Position numbers and translations under genes: made by a program. From Fimbriimonadaceae bacterium (GTDB lineage: Bacteria; Armatimonadota; Fimbriimonadia; Fimbriimonadales; Fimbriimonadaceae): a stretch of 7,018 nt of DNA. The notes below the pieces were generated by a model. It made no database searches and was not told the DNA's origin. It saw nothing but the letters and a program-made list of their open reading frames with translations. Within the stretch, counting starts at the first letter, position 1, and each line of letters begins with the position of its first letter. Positions 1 through 6,865 of the stretch are shown piece by piece. The stretch spans positions 1 through 7,018 of the forward strand of contig CANFJD010000149.1 of NCBI GenBank assembly GCA_947447315.1, in the 5' to 3' direction.

Positions 1-107
1 CACCGGTGCCCAGTGCGGGTCCGGCAATGTACGTCCTTGAGGTGAAGCAGGGAATGGCGGTTAAGCTCGGCGTAAAGCCGGGTGTGACTCTGACGAACCT
101 GCACTAA
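1..107 (+). CDS. C-terminal fragment of an unidentified protein (5' end outside window)
   Basis: Reading from base 3, an open frame of 34 codons ends at TAA 105-107. The tail contains the stretch YVLEVKQGMAVKLGVKPGVT, alternating hydrophobic and charged residues as in beta strands, with no low complexity. The stop lies only 19 bases before the next gene on the same strand, which fits two genes in one transcript. The pattern (a VLEV strand, then a Gly, then LGVKPG) loosely recalls the end of a PDZ domain, but a 34-residue fragment cannot support that assignment. I do not recognise the protein. It could also be chance open frame, although the close, same-strand spacing argues for a real gene end. 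Confidence 0.5.
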   Translation, partial: PVPSAGPAMYVLEVKQGMAVKLGVKPGVTLTNLH

Positions 108-126
108 CGCTTTTCCCGTCTTTACA

Positions 127-1467
127 ATGATGCTTTTTGCTGCGATCCTTTTGATGCAGGTGCCGGATCCGACGCTGATCTCGGCAATACGCTCCGCTGT
201 TCCCGTGGGCGACAAGGTAGCTATCCTCCGTCCACCGGAGTTGGCTATTCCGGGACGAATATTAAAGTATCAGTGGTCTGCAGACGGTAAGGCACTGCTT
301 GTTTTTCGCCAAGACACCGTGAAGACTAATGCCGATTGGCTCTCGGCAATGGATTCGAATAAAGGAGTCATTCACAGCGGTGCGGGAGGGGACCCAGATG
401 GTCTCAACGTTGAAATCTGGCGTTACACGTTTGAAAACCGTCTCTCCACCAGGGTTTTCCGTGAGTCTAGCGATCATTGGCGACCGATGGACATCACGGC
501 AGTGCCAAACTCTTCAGCGTTCGTTTTCACCGGCTTACGAGACGGCTCTGGCAGTCCTGGCGATTTTGCGGGATATTTTCTGTCGGGCAGCGGAAAGGTG
601 ACTCACTTGTCTGGTCCCAACGATGGCTACGGTGGAACCGAAGTTTCTCCGACAACCGGTCAAGTTATATACAGCGTTGGTGAATTTCATGACGGCAAAT
701 TCTCGCGTTGGCGTGCGGGGATCATCGGTCCAAGCGGAGTCGTAAAGTCGATGGATCTTCCCGATTCCCTGGTCATGATGAGTTGGAGCTCGGATGGCAA
801 AACTAGTCTGGCGTTATTGAAGCTGCCTCCAAAACCAGGTTCTAGTAAGTTTCACTACGAGTGGCAAAAGGTAGATTGGGAAACGGGGCAGCTGTCACCG
901 TACCAAAAGCCAAAGGATGCCGATAAGGAAGTCGAGCCTCCCCCCGCCGAAGCCGGAGTTTCAGTGGTTCCGGTAAGTATTCCGACCGGCGCCATTCAGC
1001 AAGAAATTAAGTCGGCGGTAATTTTTAACAAAGAGAAATCGGGCTTGGTGGCGGGAGACGTTTCCGAAGCAAATGTGTCCCCCAGTTGGAACGCAGTCTC
1101 CTACATCGCTCAGGGATCCTTATTTGTGCGGCCCGTGGTGTTGGTGGATAAGCAAACCTTTGACGAGTGGCGGGATAAATTGGCCCGTGAAGAGGCAATC
1201 GGGATCGCTAAGCAGGTTGGCACCGCATTTGCAATTCTCGCGGCAGACATGGACGATGAACTGCCATCGGCGCGGACGGATTGGAAAAAGGCTGTTATTC
1301 CCTACATCAAAAATGCAGATATGGTGGGGCGATTCAACTATACGTATGGTGGCGGGAACACCAGTAAGGTGAAGGACCCTCAGAACACCGTGATGGGTTA
1401 TGTGCCAGGACCGGGTGGTCGTGCTGTGGTTTATTTGGATAGTCACGTAAAGTGGGTCAAGAACTAG
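127..1467 (+). CDS. Exported propeller-like protein with C-terminal H-X9-DG/DUF1559-like domain
   Basis: This 446-aa protein has a short hydrophobic N-terminus (MMLFAAILLM) that looks like a signal peptide with almost no basic n-region. Residues about 45-340 contain beta-rich repeats of TolB/WD40 flavour: QWSADGKALLVFR near 49, SWSSDGKTSLALL near 219 and VSPSWNAVSYIAQGSLFV near 317. A Lys/Pro/Glu-rich linker lies at about 258-275. Residues about 354-446 match the C-terminal half of DUF1559/H-X9-DG prepilin-like proteins: KQVGTAFAILAADMDDELP (362-380), then WKKAVIPYIKN, then a closing YLDSHVKWV (436-444) where the family usually has vDGHVkfl. No prepilin cleavage site or N-terminal pilin helix is present. 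Two ATGs stand in tandem at 127 and 130, and an in-frame TGA at 91 limits extension. No Shine-Dalgarno is visible. It probably acts outside the cytoplasm; its substrate or partner is unknown. Confidence 0.85.
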   Translation: MMLFAAILLMQVPDPTLISAIRSAVPVGDKVAILRPPELAIPGRILKYQWSADGKALLVFRQDTVKTNADWLSAMDSNKGVIHSGAGGDPDGLNVEIWRYTFENRLSTRVFRESSDHWRPMDITAVPNSSAFVFTGLRDGSGSPGDFAGYFLSGSGKVTHLSGPNDGYGGTEVSPTTGQVIYSVGEFHDGKFSRWRAGIIGPSGVVKSMDLPDSLVMMSWSSDGKTSLALLKLPPKPGSSKFHYEWQKVDWETGQLSPYQKPKDADKEVEPPPAEAGVSVVPVSIPTGAIQQEIKSAVIFNKEKSGLVAGDVSEANVSPSWNAVSYIAQGSLFVRPVVLVDKQTFDEWRDKLAREEAIGIAKQVGTAFAILAADMDDELPSARTDWKKAVIPYIKNADMVGRFNYTYGGGNTSKVKDPQNTVMGYVPGPGGRAVVYLDSHVKWVKN

Positions 1468-1507
1468 ACACGCTTTTGACACTTGTTCAATCGGCCGGCG
1501 GTGATTC

Positions 1508-1513
1508 TATACT
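1508..1513 (+). promoter_or_regulatory. Candidate -10 box, leaderless promoter of the dehydrogenase gene
   Basis: TATACT differs from the TATAAT consensus at one base and ends 5 bases before the ATG at 1519. Transcription starting about 6-7 bases after the box would begin at or next to the A of the start codon, giving a leaderless mRNA. No convincing -35 sits at 16-18 bases; TTGTTC at 1483 would give a 19-base spacer. Confidence 0.5.
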
Positions 1514-1518
1514 GGGGC

Positions 1519-2451
1519 ATGAAGGTTTTGGTAGCCAGCGCGGATTTGCAAGATACTGAGTTTTTTGGAAAGGTTCTCGCAGATTTGGGGGTGGAGTTTT
1601 GCCCGGGGCCACCAAACCGCAGTTACCCCGAAATGCACGTGCTGGCGGTGGCTCACCAGCACAGGACGGGAGTTGCCGAAATGGATTTTCTCCCCAAGTT
1701 GAAGGTCGTCATCACTCGTTCCACGGGATTTGATCACGTTGATTTGGAAGCTGCAAAGCGACGGGGAATTGCCGTTTGCAACGTCCCGGAGTATGGGTCG
1801 GTCACCGTTGCCGAATTTACGATGGGTCTAATTCTCTCGCTGACTCGTCACATTCCGGCGGCGGTGGCGAATTCTCGCATCGGCAAGTTCCAGTTGGGTG
1901 GATTGCAGGGCATCGATTTGGCGGGCAGACACCTGGGAATTGTGGGTCATGGAAAGATCGGTCGGCATTTGGGCTCCATTGCCGCTGGCTTTGGGATGGA
2001 TGTAAGTTTCTTTGACCCATTTTGGGAAGACTCCGTCCCATTCGAAAAACTGCTTGGCCAGTCCGATATCGTAGCTTTGTGTTGTCCACTCACTCCCGAA
2101 ACGCATCATCTGATCGATGCCAGAACCCTGCCAATGATGCGACCGCGAGCGTATTTGGTCAATACCGCGCGGGGAGCCATTGTGGAGGGCGCGGCGCTGT
2201 TGTCGGCACTCGATTCCGGGCATTTGGCGGGAGCCGCACTCGACGTCTTGGAAGGGGAAGAAGCCATTCGGGATGGCTTACTCGACGAGTTTCACCGGGT
2301 CAACGAAGCTTTGATGCGGCATCCCCAAGTACTTGTGACTCCACACCTGGCCTTTGACACCACGGAAGCAAAACAGCGAATCCGGCAAACGACGGTAGAG
2401 ATTATTCGGGCATTTTGCGAAGGACAAATCCTGCATCCCGTGCCTGGGTAG
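1519..2451 (+). CDS. D-2-hydroxyacid dehydrogenase, D-lactate dehydrogenase-like
   Basis: This is a cytoplasmic NAD-dependent enzyme expected to interconvert a 2-keto acid and a D-2-hydroxy acid; pyruvate/D-lactate is the likeliest pair. At 310 aa it is near full family length. A substrate-binding half contains TRSTGFDHVDLEAAKRRGI (66-84) and CNVPEYGSVTVAEFTMGLI (87-105). The Rossmann motif GHGKIG lies at 143-148, with Asp166 (FFDPF) ending the second strand as expected for NAD preference. The catalytic triad is complete: Arg218 in VNTARGA, Glu247 in LDVLEGEE, and His276 in VTPHLAF. The LDVLEGEE spacing aligns with the LDTYEYE region of lactobacillal D-LDH rather than with SerA, and no ACT domain follows. 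A TTG at 1483 would add 12 residues, but these overlap the -10-like box, and MKVLVAS at 1519 is the natural first strand. Tandem stops TAGTAG end it. The exact substrate cannot be fixed from sequence. Confidence 0.92.
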   Translation: MKVLVASADLQDTEFFGKVLADLGVEFCPGPPNRSYPEMHVLAVAHQHRTGVAEMDFLPKLKVVITRSTGFDHVDLEAAKRRGIAVCNVPEYGSVTVAEFTMGLILSLTRHIPAAVANSRIGKFQLGGLQGIDLAGRHLGIVGHGKIGRHLGSIAAGFGMDVSFFDPFWEDSVPFEKLLGQSDIVALCCPLTPETHHLIDARTLPMMRPRAYLVNTARGAIVEGAALLSALDSGHLAGAALDVLEGEEAIRDGLLDEFHRVNEALMRHPQVLVTPHLAFDTTEAKQRIRQTTVEIIRAFCEGQILHPVPG

Positions 2452-2462
2452 TAGCATCAGGG

Positions 2463-2548
2463 TGGTGGGCGAGGAGAGACTCGAACTCTCACAGCTGTTA
2501 ACCGCTGGAACCTAAATCCAGTGCGTCTACCAATTTCGCCACTCGCCC
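2463..2548 (-). tRNA. tRNA-Leu, anticodon UAG
   Basis: Read on the minus strand from 2548, the acceptor 5' arm GGGCGAG pairs fully with CTCGCCC at 2467-2473. It is followed by discriminator A and an encoded CCA (2463-2465). The D region TGGCGAAATTGGTAGACGC is typical of tRNA-Leu. The anticodon stem CTGGA/TCCAG encloses loop TTTAGGT, giving anticodon UAG, which reads CUA and other CUN leucine codons. A long variable region of about 14 bases, as in class II tRNAs, precedes the T arm GAGAG-TTCGAGT-CTCTC. The length of 86 including CCA is normal. It follows the upstream same-strand gene by 31 bases and could be part of its transcript. Only 11 bases separate its CCA from the stop of the convergent dehydrogenase gene. 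Confidence 0.97.
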
Positions 2549-2579
2549 GGCGAACAATTAAGGTACCCGACCGGCTTGC

Positions 2580-3509
2580 TTACCGGATTGGAGGTGGGGC
2601 TGAAGGAGATTCTTTCAGCACGGTCGTGGGGAAGGTCCTCTTGTTCGTAATTTTGATCATCTTCCGGGGGAAGTTCGGGAAGCGTAGTGATATCCGTTGC
2701 CGAAAATCCGATTCCGAAAGGAAGGCGGCATGACCGTCGACATAGCAAATCGCCCGCCTCCCATCGGGCCAAGGCTTCTCATCGAAAAGCAAAATCGTCT
2801 CATCCGGCTTCTCTACCGCCGTCTGGCTGATCCCAGCGATTTTGGTGTTGAACAATATTCTTCCACCATTTGGATTTTGTGTTCGCCACCGTTCTGCCGT
2901 TTCGACGTAAGGGAAAGTCACTTCTTGCGCATCTGCGGTGGACTCGGTAGCCGGGATCACATCATCGGCGTCGGATGAATACAGGGCAAAGCTGAGTCCG
3001 AGTTGCTTCAGGTTTGAAAGTCGGCTGTCGCCCGACAAATTACGATTCTCCATTCCAGATTTGGTGGACGCCAGCTTTTCAGGATCCAAATCTTCCTTCG
3101 GGCCATAACTAATGATGCGGTCTTTTCGGATGAAGGTGAGGTCGAGCTGAATTTCGGTGAGTGATGTCTCCGGCAATCCTACTAGTTTTGACGGAGTGGG
3201 GACATAGGCCACTAAGTAATCGGCCCCTTCAAACACGACTGTCTCGCCGCTCGTGTAGCTAACCGTGAAGAGATCGATCAGCCGAACATTTGTATTTTGC
3301 GAGGGTGCCGCCGCTTGAAACATCATCGGCAACATCGCTAAAAAATTGCTGTCGCCAGTGCTAATGGTATAAGCATGGTATTGCTTGGGCAGATCTTTGA
3401 GGGCGTACGATCCGCGAAACTTAGTGTCTTTTGGAACATATGTCGTGACCGGAATGGTTTGCCCGATTACCAACGATCCGATTGCTAAAACTGTCCCAAC
3501 TGTTCCCAT
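2580..3509 (-). CDS. Exported protein with C-terminal H-X9-DG/DUF1559-like domain
   Basis: This 309-aa protein begins MGTVGTVLAIGSLVIGQT, a signal-peptide-like hydrophobic stretch to about residue 17 with no basic n-region and no clear AxA cleavage site. Residues about 20-135 are beta-rich and I do not recognise a fold. Residues 165-264 match the C-terminal part of DUF1559/H-X9-DG proteins: SNLKQLGLSFALYSSDADD (165-183), FPYVETAERW (199-208), FNTKIAGIS (220-228), then ETILLFDE and CYVDGHAAFL (255-264), which is the H-X9-DG-type ending. The usual pilin N-terminal helix and its cleavage motif are absent. A basic, proline-rich tail follows to residue 309. An in-frame TGA four codons upstream fixes the ATG as the first start. 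It lies 7 bases after the DUF2993-like gene, so cotranscription is likely, though it also has its own -10-like box. Function unknown. Confidence 0.85.
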   Translation of the reverse strand: MGTVGTVLAIGSLVIGQTIPVTTYVPKDTKFRGSYALKDLPKQYHAYTISTGDSNFLAMLPMMFQAAAPSQNTNVRLIDLFTVSYTSGETVVFEGADYLVAYVPTPSKLVGLPETSLTEIQLDLTFIRKDRIISYGPKEDLDPEKLASTKSGMENRNLSGDSRLSNLKQLGLSFALYSSDADDVIPATESTADAQEVTFPYVETAERWRTQNPNGGRILFNTKIAGISQTAVEKPDETILLFDEKPWPDGRRAICYVDGHAAFLSESDFRQRISLRFPNFPRKMIKITNKRTFPTTVLKESPSAPPPIR

Positions 3510-3515
3510 TCCAAT

Positions 3516-3521
3516 TTTATA
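3516..3521 (-). promoter_or_regulatory. Candidate -10 box before the second H-X9-DG-like gene
   Basis: On the minus strand TATAAA ends 6 bases before the ATG at 3509, the spacing expected for a leaderless transcript. It overlaps the stop codon of the upstream DUF2993-like gene, so it may be an internal promoter or simply a chance A/T-rich gene end. No -35 is evident. Confidence 0.4.
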
Positions 3522-4074
3522 TCACGAAACTGTTAAGAGAAATTGTCTGTTCCAGAATTCCCGTAATCGTGAGTACGGTCGATTCATGGACTATTCCCGT
3601 GAAGCGAATCGGAACTGGTAGGTCACGGGCGCGTAGGATCGGGTTTAGTAGCTGAAGTTGGTTGGAGATCAGCTGCTTTGGACCGGCCCCGAGGACGTTC
3701 ACGTTGTCGGCGACAACGTGGATTTCGGATTCGTTTAGAACGGCGAGGCGAAGGAGTATGCGAACCGGAATTGGGACGATGACGACGGCATCGGCCGAGA
3801 ATTCGATGCCAACTTCGGTGATTCTGAGATCACGAAGGCGAAGACGATCGGGTAGCTGAGTTCTGACAAATGCGCAAAGATCGGCTTCGGTGATCTCAAC
3901 TTTCACCTGGTAAGGGGCTGCGGTCTCCACCACCGCGCCTTCCTCCCGATAAGTCGCTTGATCGCCGGCGACGAGAATCTGGTTGATTACCGGCAGCTCT
4001 GGGATCTTTAGTCGACCAATGGTGACGGTGAGATGTTCAATTTGGGAGCCGTCAATGTCTGGTCGATCAGCCAT
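3517..4074 (-). CDS. DUF2993 (LmeA-like) family protein lacking a signal peptide
   Basis: This 185-aa protein shows the general pattern of the DUF2993/LmeA group, whose members bind phospholipid. A strand-rich body with an ITEADLCAFVRTQLP helix (61-75) is followed by paired strands (LRDLRITEVGIEFSADAVVIV, about 80-100). A late helix-turn with LQLLNPILRARDLPVPIRF (140-158) precedes a final TVLTITGILE strand. DUF2993 members are usually exported or lipid-anchored. Here the N-terminus (MADRPDIDGSQIEHLTVTIG) is acidic and lacks any hydrophobic segment. An in-frame TAG four codons upstream (4084-4086) excludes a longer form with a signal peptide. It is probably the first gene of a two-gene unit with the H-X9-DG-like protein downstream. 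The family assignment is from pattern only and is moderate; the role is unknown. Confidence 0.72.
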   Translation of the reverse strand: MADRPDIDGSQIEHLTVTIGRLKIPELPVINQILVAGDQATYREEGAVVETAAPYQVKVEITEADLCAFVRTQLPDRLRLRDLRITEVGIEFSADAVVIVPIPVRILLRLAVLNESEIHVVADNVNVLGAGPKQLISNQLQLLNPILRARDLPVPIRFTGIVHESTVLTITGILEQTISLNSFVI

Positions 4075-4080
4075 GAAAAG

Positions 4081-4086
4081 ATGCTA
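4081..4086 (-). promoter_or_regulatory. Candidate -10 box, leaderless promoter of the DUF2993-like gene
   Basis: On the minus strand TAGCAT (TAnnAT) ends 6 bases before the ATG at 4074. The sequence between it and the start, CTTTTC, is pyrimidine-rich and cannot pair with the anti-Shine-Dalgarno. It sits in the 67-base divergent region shared with the GHL10 gene. No -35 was recognised. Confidence 0.4.
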
Positions 4087-4141
4087 CCGCTGAGCAGCAA
4101 GGATAACGCCGCTCCGAGAAATAAATGGGTAAACCATCCTC

Positions 4142-5596
4142 GTGCTGCTGACCCTGGCGATCACCGAATTTACTTTGGATCCGCTTCCACCCTTGACAAG
4201 AGAGTTTCGAGCAGCATGGGTTGCTACCGTCGACAATATCGACTGGCCAAGCAAGCGAACGCTGTCCACCCGACAGCAGCAAGACGAGCTCACGGCGATA
4301 TTCAATCGTGCCAGCGAAATCGGTCTAAACGGGATCATTTTTCAAGTTCGGCCATCCGCCGATGCTTTGTATGCGTCCAAACTGGAACCATGGTCAGAGT
4401 TCCTCTCCAACCGGCAGGGGTGTGGGCCGGATCCTAATTGGGATCCACTCGAGTTCGCGGTTAAATTGGCGCATGAACGAGCAATGGAACTGCACGTCTG
4501 GCTGAATCCTTATAGGGCGTTTCATCCTGCCCAAAAGGGTCCGATCGCATCTTCGCATATCGCGAAGACCCGTCCCGAATTGGTCAAGACCTACGGCAAA
4601 TATCTTTGGATGGATCCGGGTGAACCAGATGTTCAGAAAAGGATCATCGCGGTGACGCGGGATATTGTCCGTCGATACGATATTGACGGGGTTCACATCG
4701 ACGACTATTTTTATCCCTATCCGGAGAAGGGGCAGCCTTTTCCCGACGAGCGGAGCTTTCTGGCATATCAGAGGCGTGGCGGCACTCTCACTCGAGATAA
4801 TTGGCGCCGCAAAAACGTGGATGACACCGTCCGCGGCATGTACCAGGCAATCAAGTTAGAACGGGCAACCGTCAAGTTTGGGATCAGCCCATTTGGTATT
4901 TACCGCCCGGGGATTCCATCTGGCATCAAGGCAGGGGTTGATCAGTATGCAGAACTCTTCGCCGACGCCCAGAAATGGCTTCGTGAGGGGTGGTGCGACT
5001 ATTTTTCTCCTCAATTGTACTGGCCGATCGCCCAAACGGCACAAAGCTTCCCGCGGCTGCTCGATTATTGGCAGTCACAAAATATTAAGGGCCGTCACTT
5101 ATGGCCGGGACTATTTACTAGCCGAGTGATGCCCGCCGAAGGTAACTGGCGACCTACTGAAATTATCAATCAAATCCAAACGATAAGAAAGGCAGGAGGC
5201 GATGGGGAAGTGCACTTCAGCATGAAGACGTTCTTAAAAAACGCCAACGGCCTGTCAGACCTGCTGCGTGGAGATCCTTACGCGACGACAGCCTTTGTGC
5301 CGGAAAGTCCCTGGATCTCGGGCTCCGCGCCTTCCACTCCGGAGCTTTCCTCAACTGATACCTCGGTTTCCTGGAAGATTCCCAGTGGCCAGCAACCTTT
5401 CCAATGGGCTCTGTATCGTCGATATGGCCGCCATTGGCTGGTGAACCGATGTCCCGGAGACCAAACCGCATTCGCGTTTGATGCAACCGACCGGCCAGAA
5501 GAGGTTGCGGTGATCGCCTTGAGTCGGTCAGGGAAGGCATCGGAAGCGGTACGTTCGCTCCTGCGCAAACTCAATGCGTCGGCAAGATTACGGTGA
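4142..5596 (+). CDS. Glycoside hydrolase-like GHL10 family protein (YngK/DigH type)
   Basis: This 484-aa protein opens its catalytic domain with LTREFRAAWVATVDNIDWPS (18-37), the hallmark of the GHL10/DUF187 family (PF02638). Further family motifs are GIIFQVRPSADALYASKLEP (64-83), ELHVWLNPYRAF (116-127), GVHIDDYFYPYP (183-194, the likely active-site acidic pair), FGISPFGIYRPG (246-257) and WCDYFSPQLYWPI (284-296). The TIM-barrel part ends near 375. Residues about 386-475 look like an Ig/FN3-like beta module (TDTSVSWKIP, QWALYRRYGRHW, EEVAVIALSRSGK). E. coli DigH (YddW) of this family cleaves denuded peptidoglycan glycan strands, so a cell-wall role is a fair inference; other glycans are possible. 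The GTG start gives only a stub of a signal peptide (MLLTLAITEF), with an in-frame TAA 9 bases upstream. Its 3' end overlaps the convergent kinase gene by 26 bases. Confidence 0.9.
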   Translation: MLLTLAITEFTLDPLPPLTREFRAAWVATVDNIDWPSKRTLSTRQQQDELTAIFNRASEIGLNGIIFQVRPSADALYASKLEPWSEFLSNRQGCGPDPNWDPLEFAVKLAHERAMELHVWLNPYRAFHPAQKGPIASSHIAKTRPELVKTYGKYLWMDPGEPDVQKRIIAVTRDIVRRYDIDGVHIDDYFYPYPEKGQPFPDERSFLAYQRRGGTLTRDNWRRKNVDDTVRGMYQAIKLERATVKFGISPFGIYRPGIPSGIKAGVDQYAELFADAQKWLREGWCDYFSPQLYWPIAQTAQSFPRLLDYWQSQNIKGRHLWPGLFTSRVMPAEGNWRPTEIINQIQTIRKAGGDGEVHFSMKTFLKNANGLSDLLRGDPYATTAFVPESPWISGSAPSTPELSSTDTSVSWKIPSGQQPFQWALYRRYGRHWLVNRCPGDQTAFAFDATDRPEEVAVIALSRSGKASEAVRSLLRKLNASARLR

Positions 5597-6806
5597 AGGT
5601 CGATCCTTCATTGAGGCTACTTTCCACCGTAACCGTTCCACCATGGCTTTCCACGATGTGCTTTACGATGCTCAGTCCGAGCCCGGTGCCACCGGTGCTT
5701 CGGCTCCGCGCCCGATCTACTCGATAAAATCGTTCGAAAATTCTCCCTAGATGTTCACTCGCGATCCCGTACCCTGTATCTCGGATGTCAATTTGGACCT
5801 GGGATGTGGATGGCGTGAGCGTGACAACAACCTCGCCGGTGGAAGTGTAATTAATTGCGTTGTCGATTAAATTGATCGCAATCTGAACCATCTGGGCTGA
5901 GTTTGCGCTGATTAAACACTGCAACGGTCCCTCATACTTCAGGTTCAGTGCCTTATCCGCTGCCTTAATTTGCAGCTGAACCAGTGCGGTCCGAAAAATC
6001 TCCGCAATATCGCAATCTTGCTTTCTCACCGGATTCAGTTCGGCCGTACTCAGGATGAGCAGGTCTTGAGAAATGGAGGAAAGCCGATCAACCTCGCTGA
6101 TGATTTTGCCGAGGTACTTTTCCTTCAGCTGATCATCGTCTTCGTCCAGCAGGGTTTCCGCCATCGCTCGAATAATCGTCATCGGCGTTCGCATTTCGTG
6201 TGAGACGTTGGCCACAAAGTCTTTCCGGATACGTTCCAGTTTGCGAAGCTCCGTAATCTCGAAGATGCTCAAAAAGACCCGGTTGCCGCTTGATGGCCAC
6301 GCCTTTACCAAGCCAACTTCCTCGGATGGGTACGAGAATGTGAGTTCCGCGATCTCGGGTTGACCAGATGCGGCAACTTTTTGCACCAAAGCTTCGGTCT
6401 CATGAGAAAGGGTCACAGTCAATAGGAACTTTCCCTCTGGTGCGTCAGCCCGGAAGAGTGTCCGTGCCTTCCCGTTCGCATACTCAATCGCTCCCCGCGC
6501 GTCACAAATCATCAGTGCGGCGTCGAGGCCCTCCGCCAAGGTGTCAATTGCATCACGTTGGCTGTCAATCTGAACTTGAAGGTTTTCAAGTTTTGTTATT
6601 TGAGCCTCACGATGATCAGTGAGGTGTAACGTCGCTCTACGATTAAGCTCCAGACCGTAAACGACCGGTGCAAGGCCGAGAAGAGCAATCGCGGCGGGGC
6701 TGACGGTGCCCAGAACAAACCCGGCAGTTGCGAGAAAACTTCCGACCAAGATCAAAACGGATCCTAGCCAGAAGCAAACGTTCGCAGTTGTGGATTCGTA
6801 CCGCAC
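5571..6806 (-). CDS. PhoR-like membrane sensor histidine kinase
   Basis: This 411-aa kinase has two membrane helices at about 10-33 and 35-54, joined by a tight turn, so there is almost no extracytoplasmic domain. A coiled linker (about 60-92) leads into a PAS-like domain (about 92-185: GLDAALMICDARGAIEYANG). The HisKA domain carries FVANVSHEMRTPMTII with phosphoacceptor His203. The ATPase domain shows the N box INLIDNAINY (311-320), G1 box DTGYGI (343-348), F box IFERFYRVD (356-364) and G2 box GGTGLGLSIVKH (372-383). All catalytic elements are present, so it should autophosphorylate on ATP and pass phosphate to a response regulator. The order and motifs are closest to PhoR-type phosphate sensors. 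No response regulator adjoins it here: its upstream neighbour is a divergent P-II gene. The start is GTG, with an in-frame TGA four codons upstream. The signal sensed is unknown. Confidence 0.93.
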   Translation of the reverse strand: MRYESTTANVCFWLGSVLILVGSFLATAGFVLGTVSPAAIALLGLAPVVYGLELNRRATLHLTDHREAQITKLENLQVQIDSQRDAIDTLAEGLDAALMICDARGAIEYANGKARTLFRADAPEGKFLLTVTLSHETEALVQKVAASGQPEIAELTFSYPSEEVGLVKAWPSSGNRVFLSIFEITELRKLERIRKDFVANVSHEMRTPMTIIRAMAETLLDEDDDQLKEKYLGKIISEVDRLSSISQDLLILSTAELNPVRKQDCDIAEIFRTALVQLQIKAADKALNLKYEGPLQCLISANSAQMVQIAINLIDNAINYTSTGEVVVTLTPSTSQVQIDIRDTGYGIASEHLGRIFERFYRVDRARSRSTGGTGLGLSIVKHIVESHGGTVTVESSLNEGSTFTVILPTH

Positions 6807-6865
6807 CGTAACGATTCAGGACGTGAACAACGATGAGTTCGCACGCGGAAGTTGTGAATTCAAAG

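Noticed and set aside
123..128. TACAAT, a -10-like hexamer at the start of the first complete gene
   Set aside because: It overlaps the first ATG, so transcription would begin inside the coding sequence and lose the signal peptide. The gene is more likely cotranscribed with the upstream gene.
1456..1480. Possible terminator hairpin GTCAA...TTGAC after the first complete gene
   Set aside because: The stem is five A/T-rich pairs with a 15-base loop and no U-run follows, so it is not a convincing rho-independent terminator.
1476..1481. Perfect TTGACA, a consensus -35 upstream of the dehydrogenase
   Set aside because: The distance to the TATACT box is 26 bases, far beyond the 16-19 base range for one promoter, and no other -10 box follows at correct spacing.
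1828..2223. Open frame of 131 codons antisense to the dehydrogenase
   Set aside because: It lies wholly opposite the Rossmann domain, which has intact motifs. The composition is His/Arg/Gln-rich and no start context was seen.
4033..4437. Open frame of 134 codons on the + strand across the start of the GHL10 gene
   Set aside because: It overlaps the DUF2993-like start and the strongly conserved GHL10 motifs in another frame, and its translation looks like shifted coding sequence without family features.
6822..6845. Imperfect inverted repeat CGTGAAC / GTTCGCACG between kinase and P-II genes
   Set aside because: The arms are short and need a one-base bulge. One such dyad in 70 bases is not above chance without conservation data.
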